Positions 1-9,339 of a DNA stretch of 64,000 nucleotides are shown piece after piece; position 1 is the first letter of the stretch, and the number at the start of each line of letters is the position of its first letter. The DNA lies in contig CM037848.1 in assembly GCA_021234535.1 (NCBI GenBank), positions 10,430,444-10,494,443 on the forward strand. The letters are read 5' to 3'. The translations under genes and the position numbers were made by a program. Origin of the DNA: Stichopus chloronotus. Lineage: Eukaryota; Echinodermata; Holothuroidea; Aspidochirotida; Stichopodidae. A model generated the notes under the pieces. It did not search any database. It saw only the letters and a program-made list of their open reading frames with translations, and was not told the DNA's origin.

Positions 1-179
1 TGGTCACTATACGGGATGGAGAAATGTGTTACCAGAAAAGATAAAGACCAAAGTGCAGATGTAAGGAAGGAGCTGCTGGTGGAGAAACCGAGTACAAAAC
101 TGAAATTGATAAATCGGTTTGGTACAGACATGTATGTTAGAAGACGGCATGGAATCTGGGAAGGGAACCTGGGTCGAGC

Positions 180-345
180 TCATAAGCACATAGAGAAGAA
201 AGGGGTCGGGACAGGCCAAAAAGGAATGTTTGACAAAGTAGAAGATATAAAGCCTCTGCCATGCAAGACAATGCAGAGAATAGGGACTATTGGAGAAGGC
301 ATCGGGGAAAGAGGCCTGCAAAAGACGAAGAAAAGTAGACATGCA
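180..345 (+). mobile_element. Decayed 3' tail of a non-LTR retrotransposon reverse transcriptase (copy 1)
   Basis: Read in the frame through 211, the translation gives RGRDRPKRN, a stop, then MQDNAENRDYWRR. This matches the usual C-terminal tail of LINE-type reverse transcriptase ORFs: a GRPKxRW-like basic stretch, then a short helix with A-E-N-R-x-x-W. A stop inside the tail shows it is dead. The same tail occurs near 7235-7405 in the same orientation and at almost the same distance from a duplicated proline-rich exon, so copies 1 and 2 were duplicated as part of one block. The family is inferred from motif shape; I cannot assign a clade. Confidence 0.5.
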
Positions 346-718
346 TTTGTTAACCAGTAGATGAGTTATTAATTGTTCAAGAGTGATAAATTGTCCAAGA
401 GTGTTATAGTAAAGGAATTTTTTTGACGAAACTCCAAGGTACATATAATAAAAAAGACACAACGCTCAGGGGGAAAGAACAGCGTCAAATTTGACTGAGA
501 CTTGTTGATATCAATCAGTTTACTCTTCTAATGTGGGGTGAAGAGATCTTCATTAATTATAAAAATTCTAATCTCGGCTCAAATATTCATCAACTAACTC
601 ATGAAATAAATCTTTTTCTTACTTGTTGATCTGGTGTAAAAACATCTCTATTAATAATAAGGGTTAAAACCTCAACTGAACATTCAACAAATGACTAACG
701 AATTAAACCTTCGCTTAC

Positions 719-1057
719 TTTCTTGAAAATCTGGTACAAGTGGTTTTGGTACAGCCGGTTGCCCTGGAAACCGAGGTGGTTCCGGTGGATCAGCAAGATT
801 TAAAGGAATGTTACCACCAGCAACACCGTCAGGCAATGGTTCTGGAGGAGGCTTTCTCGGGATGGGTACCCAAACTTTGTCACCCGTACCCATTCCTGGT
901 AAAAAGGGATTCATACCTGGCCAACATGGCATACCAGGTGCACAAGGCATGGCACCTGGAATACAAGGTTGCCCTGGTAAACATCCCATCTGTGCTTGTG
1001 GTCGTGGTCCTTCTATGGGTGATTGCTGAATTGGACAATCAAATTCGTTCACATTTC
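719..1057 (-). CDS. Pro/Gly/Cys-rich exon (open copy), extracellular-type repeat protein
   Basis: This 339-base stretch is open on the minus strand. It is preceded by an acceptor-like atacttgcag and followed by a donor-like gtaagc. It starts and ends in phase 1, the symmetric 1-1 type usual for shuffled extracellular modules. It encodes about 113 residues with a six-to-seven-residue repeat of Pro-Gly pairs and cysteines (for example PGAMPCAPGMPCWPGM), then a proline-rich tail (PPEPPRFPGQPAVP). There is no strict Gly-X-Y register, so it is not ordinary collagen. A decayed copy lies at 7813-8145. The parent gene is not identified. The IgGFc-type exon at 19147-20427 is on the same strand, also 1-1 phase and 5' of this one, so the two could in principle be spliced together, but nothing shown here proves it. 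Confidence 0.45.
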
Positions 1058-1099
1058 CTGCAAGTATATGATAGAGGAACAAAGTACTGTATGTCATTG

Positions 1100-4000
1100 G
1101 ACACAGAAAAATTGTAATTTGATACGAATTTTCTCTGAAGTTAGTTTCTTAAGATTTTCGCAAAGATTTTGTTTTTATGAAGGTTTGAATTGCCATGTAG
1201 ATATATATTACAATAATTTGTTATAGTATTGGCTTTGATGTATTATATATCTTTAAGTCTTTACTTATTTGCATGCTTGCATGCTTGTTTAATTGTAAAT
1301 AATATAGCTTCAACTAACTGTGGCGTAACATGACTTCTTCAACTAGAAGGAGGAGGGACTGTGAATTGGAGTAGTTGTAGTGGGATACACGCACTCGTGA
1401 TATTCGTCACCATTAATTGGCGATTACGGAACAGAAAAAAAATGTTTCGATAAGGATTACAGAGATACTGCAAGTAACTCATTTAATATTCATCGAGTAC
1501 AAATTACAAGCACAACGCTGTAAGGAGTAGGAGTCGATAAGTAAATCTATAAAATTCACATAGCTACTATACCACTATATAGCATAAGCTAGCAGTTACT
1601 ATGGTACAATGGATTTAAGTAAAAATTTGCAATAGTTGCTTTAGTCTGTATGAGGTGATATTCTAAATTTTATAACGAAAGTAGTAACATTGAGACATTT
1701 TTTTATTGTGTAGTTTAACGCGAGAAATTGTTTTCATTCAGTATGCATAGTGAACTTGAGGGATCATATTTGTTTTACCATTTGTAACAAAATAATACTG
1801 AAAATCCAATGTTGGCAGTGATTGCTACAGCCTTTGTGTGATCAGGGATGATTTTTGAAGATTAAAGCAACAGAAACCCGATGTTAAAGTGAGGGTTTAT
1901 CCCAATCACACGGATATAAGGCATCCTATCGTCAAGTGGTACGTAATTCACCTCTCACAGCAGCTCGACAATTGTAGCTACTATGTCATAACACCGCAAT
2001 GTGAAACACCGCAACTATAGAACAAAAATTACCATATTTAAAAAAAAGAGGAAAATGTGGTAGTAGTAGCAGATTAATTCAACTGCTCATAAACAAACTT
2101 GTTGTCTCATTGTTATGTGCATAGTATACCAAATCGTGTGCAAGATAACGTACTGAACAGTATACCCTACAAATTATATCCTACCATGTTGAAGAAAGAC
2201 ATATGGTCTTTGCAACATATAATACAATGCTCTATACACCATACATTGTGAAATAGCTCACTGACATATGGAAGCGTGTGTTTTGGGTCTAAAGAGCACA
2301 ATCTGGGAACAATATACTACACCACTCTAAGTCCATTCTAACGATCTTTGTGCTCTTCATACATGCTCTTCACACATGAAAATGAATCAGACCAAAAAAA
2401 GAGTGGCAATACTTTTGAAGTAATATAAAAATCACTTTATTTATTTCCAAATTAAGTCTGTCGGCAATTCATATGTATGCCCTACAAACTGTAGTTTGTC
2501 TGCACCCTTTGTTTTTCCTCTCATGATAATAAATGTATACCAGTTTGAAGCTACAAACAGTGTAGAAGCTAGAATAACCCAACATTACACTAAAAGTGAT
2601 GACCCAAATTCAGAACCAAATGCATCAAGAGCAGGACTCCGTGTAGCCTATCCATCTCTCAAGCTTAAAGTCACACATTGCCAAGTTGTTATGTTTCTTG
2701 GAAATTGGTATTTATGCCGCAAATAGTGTGACCGTTCCAACAGTATATCTCCATCCTACGCAGTGACGGGCACAACGGTGGGAGGGGGCGCCTAGTCGGG
2801 AGGAAATGACCAGTAATGGAAATTTGGGTAATCGGGGGTGAACGATTTAGTTGAGGAGTAAAAAATGAATAAATTGGTGTATCCGATATTGCATGTAAAG
2901 AAACAAAAACGAAAAATGAAACAGTAATTGCCATGAAATTCTTTCCGTTCAACTAATTTAACTGGAGCGAAACTTCTGTACAATAATAATGTTCAGAAGG
3001 AGGGTGTCCCATCAAAGAAAATACTGACAGTACAATTTCCAGGAACTTACTTGAGGGAACCTGGGAAAAGAGATTTTCTGGCGGCTGTTATCCAAAATGC
3101 CCTTATACGCTCCACAGCAACGCTTAGATGTGTTCCCATTGAATTTTTAGGCTTCCCCCAGGTTCACCATAGTAGTGCAGGCACACTGTATTTCCGTATA
3201 ACACTGTACCTTTGCTTAAAGTAATCATGACTTAAGCAGGTTCCTAATTTATGTGAATCCCCCTCCCCGTAGATAATGGCCTTAACACTTTTGGGACTCT
3301 GTCAGGTGAGTTATTCAGGGAGGTTGATATTGAAACATGTGACAAAATAATAAGTTTAATTGTGTTAATTTTCCACACATAAGTTGTGAAAATGGAATAC
3401 ACTACACAATTCTACTCTGTAAAAAAGGCTAATCATAGACTGCAATATTTTGCATTCACTTTCACTTAATTCTAAAAATTTTCCAACCCAGATGGATACA
3501 ACTCCTCTCCTAAGAACACCTCTCCAATGAAAGTCAGGGGAATAGATAATCCACAAAATCTCCACAAAAACTACTTCACCCTCCACAAATAAACCATGAG
3601 CACTCCAGTGATTCTACGTTGGACTGCCAATCGAATGCTGCGATTTAAAGTTTGGGTAACGTATTTTCCTCATTTTTTAAACTTTTTCTCTATTTTCGTT
3701 GTTATGTCTTTGTAATAACTTTATACGACATAAGTTAAGGCAATGCGACATATGCATCATTTACATATCTGCATAATTGTACACAGAACTCAATAATAAC
3801 GAACATGAATAATATTCTAAGATGCATTAGCCAAAAATGGTAAAAATGGTTAACTTTGGAAACATATCCCTCAGTTGTTTTCATCATTTTTTCGCATAAG
3901 ACTTTATTTAAAAAAACTAAAAAGTATCTGATCTTTTCATGAATATTCATCTTTCTTTGTCGACAAAAGTACTAGTCTTCCATTCAGCATGCGCTTCCTG

Positions 4001-5690
4001 TCCTTCTCGATATTATCTCAACTTTTTCGAAGTCTGGATGGTAGCATCCGAAACCTTCTGAAAAAGAGAAAAGAAAAACAAATGTTCACAAATGTTTGCT
4101 AGCGGAACAGATTGCTCTATCAGCCATATTTGTTGATTTGACAGCTCAACATTTCCTGAATTTCTTTGTTATACTTTGTATTACATGGTACTAGAGTTTT
4201 GGTAGTTGCACTTTGGCTCTCCAAATCCCCCCCCCCCCTCTGGGGTCTTTCCCTTTTGTGTAAGAGTGACAGCTCTCGATAAGTAACAAAAATGTACGTG
4301 TTCATCTCCTTTTGGTGTTCCTCGCAGTATACTCCCGACTTACTTACCAACAGGTCACATTTAATCCGACGCCACGTCAACTTCTGGGCATCGGTCGGCG
4401 TTAACAGGAGGGAGGAAAATCGGCCGATAACGCCCGCACGGTCACATTGAAAAGGTGAAAGGAAATATGCCTAAGTTCACGAACGGTTCTCGGCCTGTCT
4501 CCTACCGGTACTCGTCCGAAACTCCACCGACCTTTATCCGATGCCTCTACTGTATTTGTTAGGGCATCGAATGATTCTTGAAGACCAAACGGTGATTACG
4601 GGCAACGACAGGAAACCGATAGGCATGGATCATTTTGTGTATGTGAGATATAATTACATATAGGAACTACACTGTCCGACTCCATTCGCCTCACAGACAA
4701 CTGCTTGAGAGGAAGCGAGAGGAAAATGGCACCAATTCCATCAAAGCGATGAGAAATGCGCTGGGAATTGTTGGCTCATGGTCCGATCAAATACTTTGTA
4801 ACAGGTATCGTTAACAGACATCGTCACTGCTTTGCTGACAGCAGAAGAAAGGCATGAGCAAAGATAGATACAAGCCTAGAAAGAGGTGCGACTGAGTGCC
4901 TGGCTGATGAGACCTCTGAAAAGAGCTGGGTATCAGGACCAACCCTAAAGGAAAGGGAATTCGTGCTTACTTCAAACATCTTGAACAGTGGTAATAACAG
5001 TTCTCAATCATTGCAAACACAAGCAATTCCGTAAGAGACTGCCATTGCATTGTATCAGGTGTACGATATCGAAATGTAAAATTTTAGAGTGAGAGGAAAG
5101 TCGTTTTCAACGACGATGTTCTTGTTAGGTTTATTTGGACATGTGAAGACATAACCGTGATCTATTTCATGGATTAACTATCTTAAGGAACGTCCCCTAA
5201 AAAGTAAACAAAATGTAGCCTTCCCATTTTAATAGTAATGTGAAACATGAAATTATAAACGTCCACTTTGGAGGAATGTATTATAAATGTAACAAAAATG
5301 TATTAGATATATAAAATGATGAATGTATTATCGACAACTTTATGTTCTATTTTGTGAAGTATAGAAAGCGTGCATGCAGGAATGAAATGTGTCCAAGTTA
5401 TAAAAGGATGGCAAAGGAAGCCTGTAACATTACCAGAAAGGAACTCACTGAAGATGGGCAGAATGCGCGTTTTGTCTTCCTTGTTCAAATTGGAGTTTAT
5501 TTTCTTTCTATTTGTTACTCTTTGTAAAATTCTCTTTTTCCATTGCCTATTTCTTCCCTTTAACCATAAAGCACAGCTTTAGCGTTAGTGTTTAGAATCA
5601 CAAGACAACACTGTAAAGCATTTGCGAGCAGTTGTAATCTGGCCACCTACGTGTGACATCGATTCTGTAATGTCGACGTACACTTACCGC
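1100..5690. other. Gene-poor spacer between duplicated block and second retrotransposon tail
   Basis: I see no supported gene here. The stretch is AT-rich, with a C12 run at 4227-4238. The part at 4380-4980 is less AT-rich than its surroundings and contains one weak exon candidate at 4697-4804. If the minisatellite block at 6256-7085 once continued the copy-1 duplication unit, most of this stretch is material inserted later; that is inference from spacing alone. Confidence 0.4.
4697..4804 (+). CDS. Weak candidate internal exon, unknown protein
   Basis: An acceptor-like tract (ctccattcgcctcacag) precedes 108 open bases, which end at CAG followed by gtatcg. Read with a one-base start phase it encodes about 35 residues beginning QLLERKREENGTNSIKAMRN. 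The length is a multiple of three. The flanks show no partner exons and I recognise no family, so this may be chance or a transposon fragment. Confidence 0.15.
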
Positions 5691-5784
5691 CCTACACCGG
5701 CCGACCAATCAGCCGAAATTCCGTAGGGGAAAAAAGGTAATGAAAGTAAGCACAGGAAGATGATAGAATACAAGACCAAATATG

Positions 5785-5874
5785 AAGTGGATTGGCAGGG
5801 TAGAAGAAGATAAGAAGGCTGTCCATGTGAGACGAGATGAGGTAGAAAATAGGAATGGAAATTAGTTATCCTCG
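5785..5874 (+). mobile_element. Decayed 3' tail of a non-LTR retrotransposon reverse transcriptase (third remnant)
   Basis: One frame ending in TAG at 5872 reads RPNMKWIGRVEEDKKAVHV, then RRDEVENRNGN. It has the same layout as the tails near 180-345 and 7235-7405: a basic GRPK-type stretch, a K-W-I/D patch, then R-D-E-x-E-N-R-N. It is open to its stop, unlike the other two, but no upstream catalytic part is visible. It lies between the two copies of the proline-rich exon rather than at the matching offset, so it is probably a separate insertion of the same family. Confidence 0.45.
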
Positions 5875-6255
5875 TATCATGCAGACGTTGATTACCCCAA
5901 AACAACACGAAAAGAACACTATTGTTAAATCGACACTCGGAGATCCATCTTTTTCCTTGATTAGATTCATCATCGTATGGTGTACATAAACGTATGCATC
6001 AAAGGAACTTGGGACTAAGCAGCACTGTATGATGGACAAAACAGGTTCAAATTTATTTCTCGAAATCATCGTAATATTCCTCAGCAGGCTGAATGCAAAG
6101 TCATGGATTCATTTTAGTATCAGAGCAGTCATTTACATATCTGGAAGATCCTGGGCTTACGACGACCTTAAATAGTGTAATTAAAAGAGAACTGCTGTTC
6201 GAGAATTTGAAAAATGGCAACACACCGTGATAAATATAAAGTAAAATTATAAGCA

Positions 6256-6430
6256 AATAACGAATCTGGGATCCAGATGAGCACCAGACGGGTAGGACTG
6301 GGAAAACACATGGGACCCAGTTGGACAACTCACGTGGAGTCCAGATAGGATACCTGAAACCCAGATTACCCCTATGGGACCAAACTGGTGTTCGCACCAT
6401 GGAATCCATCAGGGCAATGTGTGCTAGGCC
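6256..6430. repeat. Degenerate TGGGACCCAGATGGG-type minisatellite, block A1
   Basis: Imperfect units resembling tgggacccagttgg, tggagtccagatagg and tgggaccaaactgg recur every 15-30 bases. On the minus strand this gives a Trp-Val/Pro-rich open frame that is a by-product of the repeat, not a gene. Related blocks lie at 6940-7085, 8455-8590 and 9190-9310. Confidence 0.55.
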
Positions 6431-6479
6431 TATATATGGTCTGTACTTCTTCAAACCATGTACTACCCATTCCCAATAA

Positions 6480-6760
6480 TCCATTTATTTATAGAAAAAA
6501 GTGTTTGTGTAGTAACAGAAGATTGCTCTCCATATTATAATTTATTGACAACTTGCTTGTTTTCGTAGAAGATTGAAAAGGGCTCAGTGGGTATATATGC
6601 AAAATTATTGTAATATAATTCATGTGGATCACAACCCATAAAGAAATTTACCAACAGCAACAATGACATTTGTATGAAATCTATACTTATATATCAAGTG
6701 CATATTACTCCCGCAATATGTACAATCAAATAAATCCCAAGACTTTCAATTACCCTATAA
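6480..6760. repeat. Duplicated segment between minisatellite blocks (copy 1)
   Basis: This stretch matches 8620-8950. Both contain ccatttattta, then gtgtttgtgtagt, aacttgcttgtttt, ttattgcaatataatt-like text, gtggatcacaacccata, tttaccaacaacaac-like text and aatatgtacaatcaa in the same order. It belongs to a segmental duplication with about 2.2 kb offset that also carries the flanking minisatellite blocks. Confidence 0.6.
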
Positions 6761-6939
6761 ATAGGGATAAAGTGACAACTAAGATATGAATATTAATGAT
6801 AGTTTCATACAGTGTAAAGGGTGGACATGGCAACCTACTCAACGGTTTGAGCAGAGCACAGAATTTGTGACAGTATTAAGTTAGACCATGCATGAAAAAA
6901 GTAAAATGTCTGACTGGAATCTACTTGCCTTCACTCTGC

Positions 6940-7085
6940 CCAGATGAAGTCCGCCTGGGTCCTATATGGGTAAAGTGGTGAAAATGTATCCCATATGGCC
7001 CACATGACAGTCATCTTGGACCCACGTGGTACATATGTGCACCATCTTGCCAAGTCACAACCCAGATGGGTAACATGTTCTACAT
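6940..7085. repeat. Degenerate CCCATATGGG/CCCACATG minisatellite, block A2
   Basis: Repeats of cctatatgggt, cccatatggcccacatgac, ttggacccacgtgg and acccagatgggt occur here. It is the partner of the block at 9190-9310, which carries the same tgcccatatgggtaaa and cccatatagcccacatgaca text. Confidence 0.55.
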
Positions 7086-7179
7086 ATATGATTATGTAAA
7101 TATTTAATTGGAAAATTTTGATTTGGATGAAAGGTGTCACCAGGAAAAATAAATAACGTAGATAAAGAAATGTAGATGC

Positions 7180-7405
7180 AATGAAAGGAGCCGTAAGTGG
7201 AAGAAACTGAGAAAAAAAACTGAAACTGAGAAAATAAAATTTGCATTGTTACGGACATGTTATATGGATATTATGTCAGGATATGAGCATAGGAAGAAGA
7301 AATAGGGGCATGCCAAAAAGAAGGTGAATGGACAATGTAAGGAATGAAAGCTGTGCATGTGAAAGATGGGATGATGCAGAGAATAGGAATCACTGGAAAC
7401 GGACG
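7180..7405 (+). mobile_element. Decayed 3' tail of a non-LTR retrotransposon reverse transcriptase (copy 2)
   Basis: The frame through 7245 reads HCYGHVIW, then GRRNRGMPKRR, a stop, MDNVRNESCACERWDD and AENRNHWKR. The Y-G-H-V motif followed by a GRPKxRW-type stretch and A-E-N-R-N-x-W is the classic end of LINE reverse transcriptase proteins. Stops at the R-W-M-D position and upstream show it is inactive. It aligns with the remnant near 180-345 at about 7.1 kb offset, the same offset as the two proline-rich exons. Confidence 0.6.
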
Positions 7406-7812
7406 GCAAATTCTGCACCGGATACCACATTCATGTGGCTGGATAGAGTCCTGGAAAAGAACAAGAAGCAGAAAAATTCATCTTTACCGTAGCAACACAT
7501 ATTAAAGAGGAAACACTCCGAATTGTCTCGTGTTATATAGTTTGTACAATGATTCATGCGTACATCCACATTAGATGAATCAGTCAGAGATATGGACGGT
7601 GGTAGACAACATTCTGCAAGATTTATCTCTGAAATAAAGGCACGGTTCACAGACGTAAAATGAAAAGGCAACTCCTTGGTGGGAAGAAGAGCATCGAATT
7701 TGTTGATGGTTGAAACTTGTTGATATCAAGTAGTGGACATGATGAGATCTCCCTTATTATGAAAATTCAAACCTAACAATGTTCAAAACTGACGAAATAA
7801 ACCTTGGCTTAC

Positions 7813-8145
7813 TTTCTTGTAAAAGTGGTCTTGACAAAAGCCGTTAGCCTGGAAACAGAGGTGGTTCCGGTGGAGGTGCAAGATGTAGAGGAATGCTACC
7901 ACCAGCGACACCATCATGCAATGGTTCTAGAGAAGGTTTTTTTCCGGAATGGGTACCCAAATTTATTCCCCCAGAACCAGTCCCTGGTAACTAGTGATTC
8001 GCACCTGGCCAACACTGTTGACCAGGCTGACAAGGCAGGGCACCTGGCCAACAAGACTGCCCTTGTAAACATCCTACCTGTGCTTGTGACGGTGGTCCTT
8101 CTACTGATGACTGCAGAATTGGACAATTGAATTCCTTTACATTTC
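7813..8145 (-). pseudogene. Broken copy of the Pro/Gly/Cys-rich exon
   Basis: This is the minus-strand copy of the exon at 719-1057. The acceptor (ttatcttgcag) and donor (gtaagc) survive, and the reading frame begins GNVKEFNCPILQSSVEG, clearly homologous to the intact copy. Two in-frame stops are visible: a TAG after the Pro-Gly-Ala-Asn-His stretch, and a TAA where the intact copy has CAA (CCAGGGCAA against CCAGGCTAA). It could survive as a skipped exon, but it cannot be translated through. Flanking DNA (for example acttgttgatatcaa upstream of the donor) is also shared with copy 1. Confidence 0.6.
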
Positions 8146-8454
8146 CTGCAAGATAAATGACATCGATATACTTTATTCGTTCTTATTGCATATGAAAATT
8201 TTCCATAGAAGATGTCAGTGGAAACTGCTTTCTTCCCAGCTCTTTAATTAATGTTACATTTGTACTTATTAGACAAATAACTGCTTATGCTAGTTCAAAA
8301 AAGTCATAGACTAATGCGGATTAACTTTCCCTCAACTAGTGCAGATTATCATCCATTTAATACTAGCAATAAGCAACCCTTGCTTCATCTTCATTCTAGA
8401 TCAAAATACAACCAAAATTAAATTCTCAGTACTAACCAGGAAACAAAGTATCTT

Positions 8455-8590
8455 ACACAAGATGGGTATAACTGCGCTGACATATGGGACCCAGATGGGA
8501 TGACTGGAACCTAGATTACAGATATGGGACCCAGTTGTTGTTGTTTGCACCATGAGCCCCATCTGAACAAAGTGGGTAGGCATATATTTG
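8455..8590. repeat. Degenerate TGGGACCCAGATGGG-type minisatellite, block B1
   Basis: Units such as atatgggacccagatggga and atatgggacccagttg match block A1 at 6256-6430. It starts the second copy of the 2.2 kb-offset duplication. Confidence 0.55.
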
Positions 8591-8619
8591 TTATATAAGG
8601 GCTATGTACGAGCAATTCT

Positions 8620-8950
8620 CAGTGATCCATTTATTTATTTATAAAGTAACAAAGTGTTTGTGTAGTGTTCTTTTCTGCCATTGTAAGAGAGACAAGCAAG
8701 ACAAAAGATTGTTCTGTGCATGTATAAGCAACCTACTGAGAACTTGCTTGTTTTCATAGACTTAAAAAATAGACGAGTACGTTGGGCTGAATGGGCCCAT
8801 ATGCAAAATTATTGCAATATAATTAATGTGGATCACAACCCATATAATTATTTACCAACAACAACAGCAACAACAACGATATTTGCATGAAACCTATGCA
8901 CACATGCCAGGTGCACAACACTCCCACAATACGTACAATCAACTATAACC
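8620..8950. repeat. Duplicated segment between minisatellite blocks (copy 2)
   Basis: This is the counterpart of 6480-6760. It is longer because of a short insertion and an expanded caacaacaacagcaacaac run near 8860. It carries the shared gtggatcacaacccata and acgtacaatcaa text. Confidence 0.6.
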
Positions 8951-9189
8951 TAAGACTCTTAATTGTCATGTGACTAAAGATTAATTACATTTAACCCTAC
9001 AAATCGGGATGAAGAATCCTAATGTGAATATAAATGAGTATTCATGATAGCTTTATACAGTGATTTTAGAAAGTGCAAGGTGTTCAACCTATCCAACTGG
9101 TTAAGTCCTGTGCATAATTTGTGTCTTTTTCCCTTCATAATTTGCAATGCATGAAGCGAAAAAAAATTAGTATACAACTGAAATTAAAT

Positions 9190-9310
9190 AGTACTGAGTT
9201 TGCCCATATGGGTAAAATGATGCGAACTTAGCCCATATAGCCCACATGACACCCATCTGAGTCCCATGTGATACATTCGGGCACCGTCATGTGCCCATGT
9301 GTTTTGCTTG
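9190..9310. repeat. Degenerate CCCATATGGG/CCCACATG minisatellite, block B2
   Basis: Contains tgcccatatgggtaaaatg, gcccatatagcccacatgac and gagtcccatgtgatac. It is the partner of block A2 at 6940-7085 and ends the duplicated unit. Confidence 0.5.
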
Positions 9311-9339
9311 CTTATGAAATGATGCAACTATTTTTCATT

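Noticed and set aside
7..462. 151-residue minus-strand open frame
   Set aside because: Antisense to the reverse-transcriptase tail; no domain, no splice partner, and its counterpart in the duplicated copy is not open.
740..1117. Plus-strand open frame across the proline-rich exon
   Set aside because: The minus strand has the splice sites, the peptide repeat and the symmetric phase; the plus frame is its shadow and reappears as a shadow in copy 2.
6101..6484. 127-residue Trp/Pro-rich frame
   Set aside because: It is a translation of the degenerate minisatellite, with no start context or splice support.
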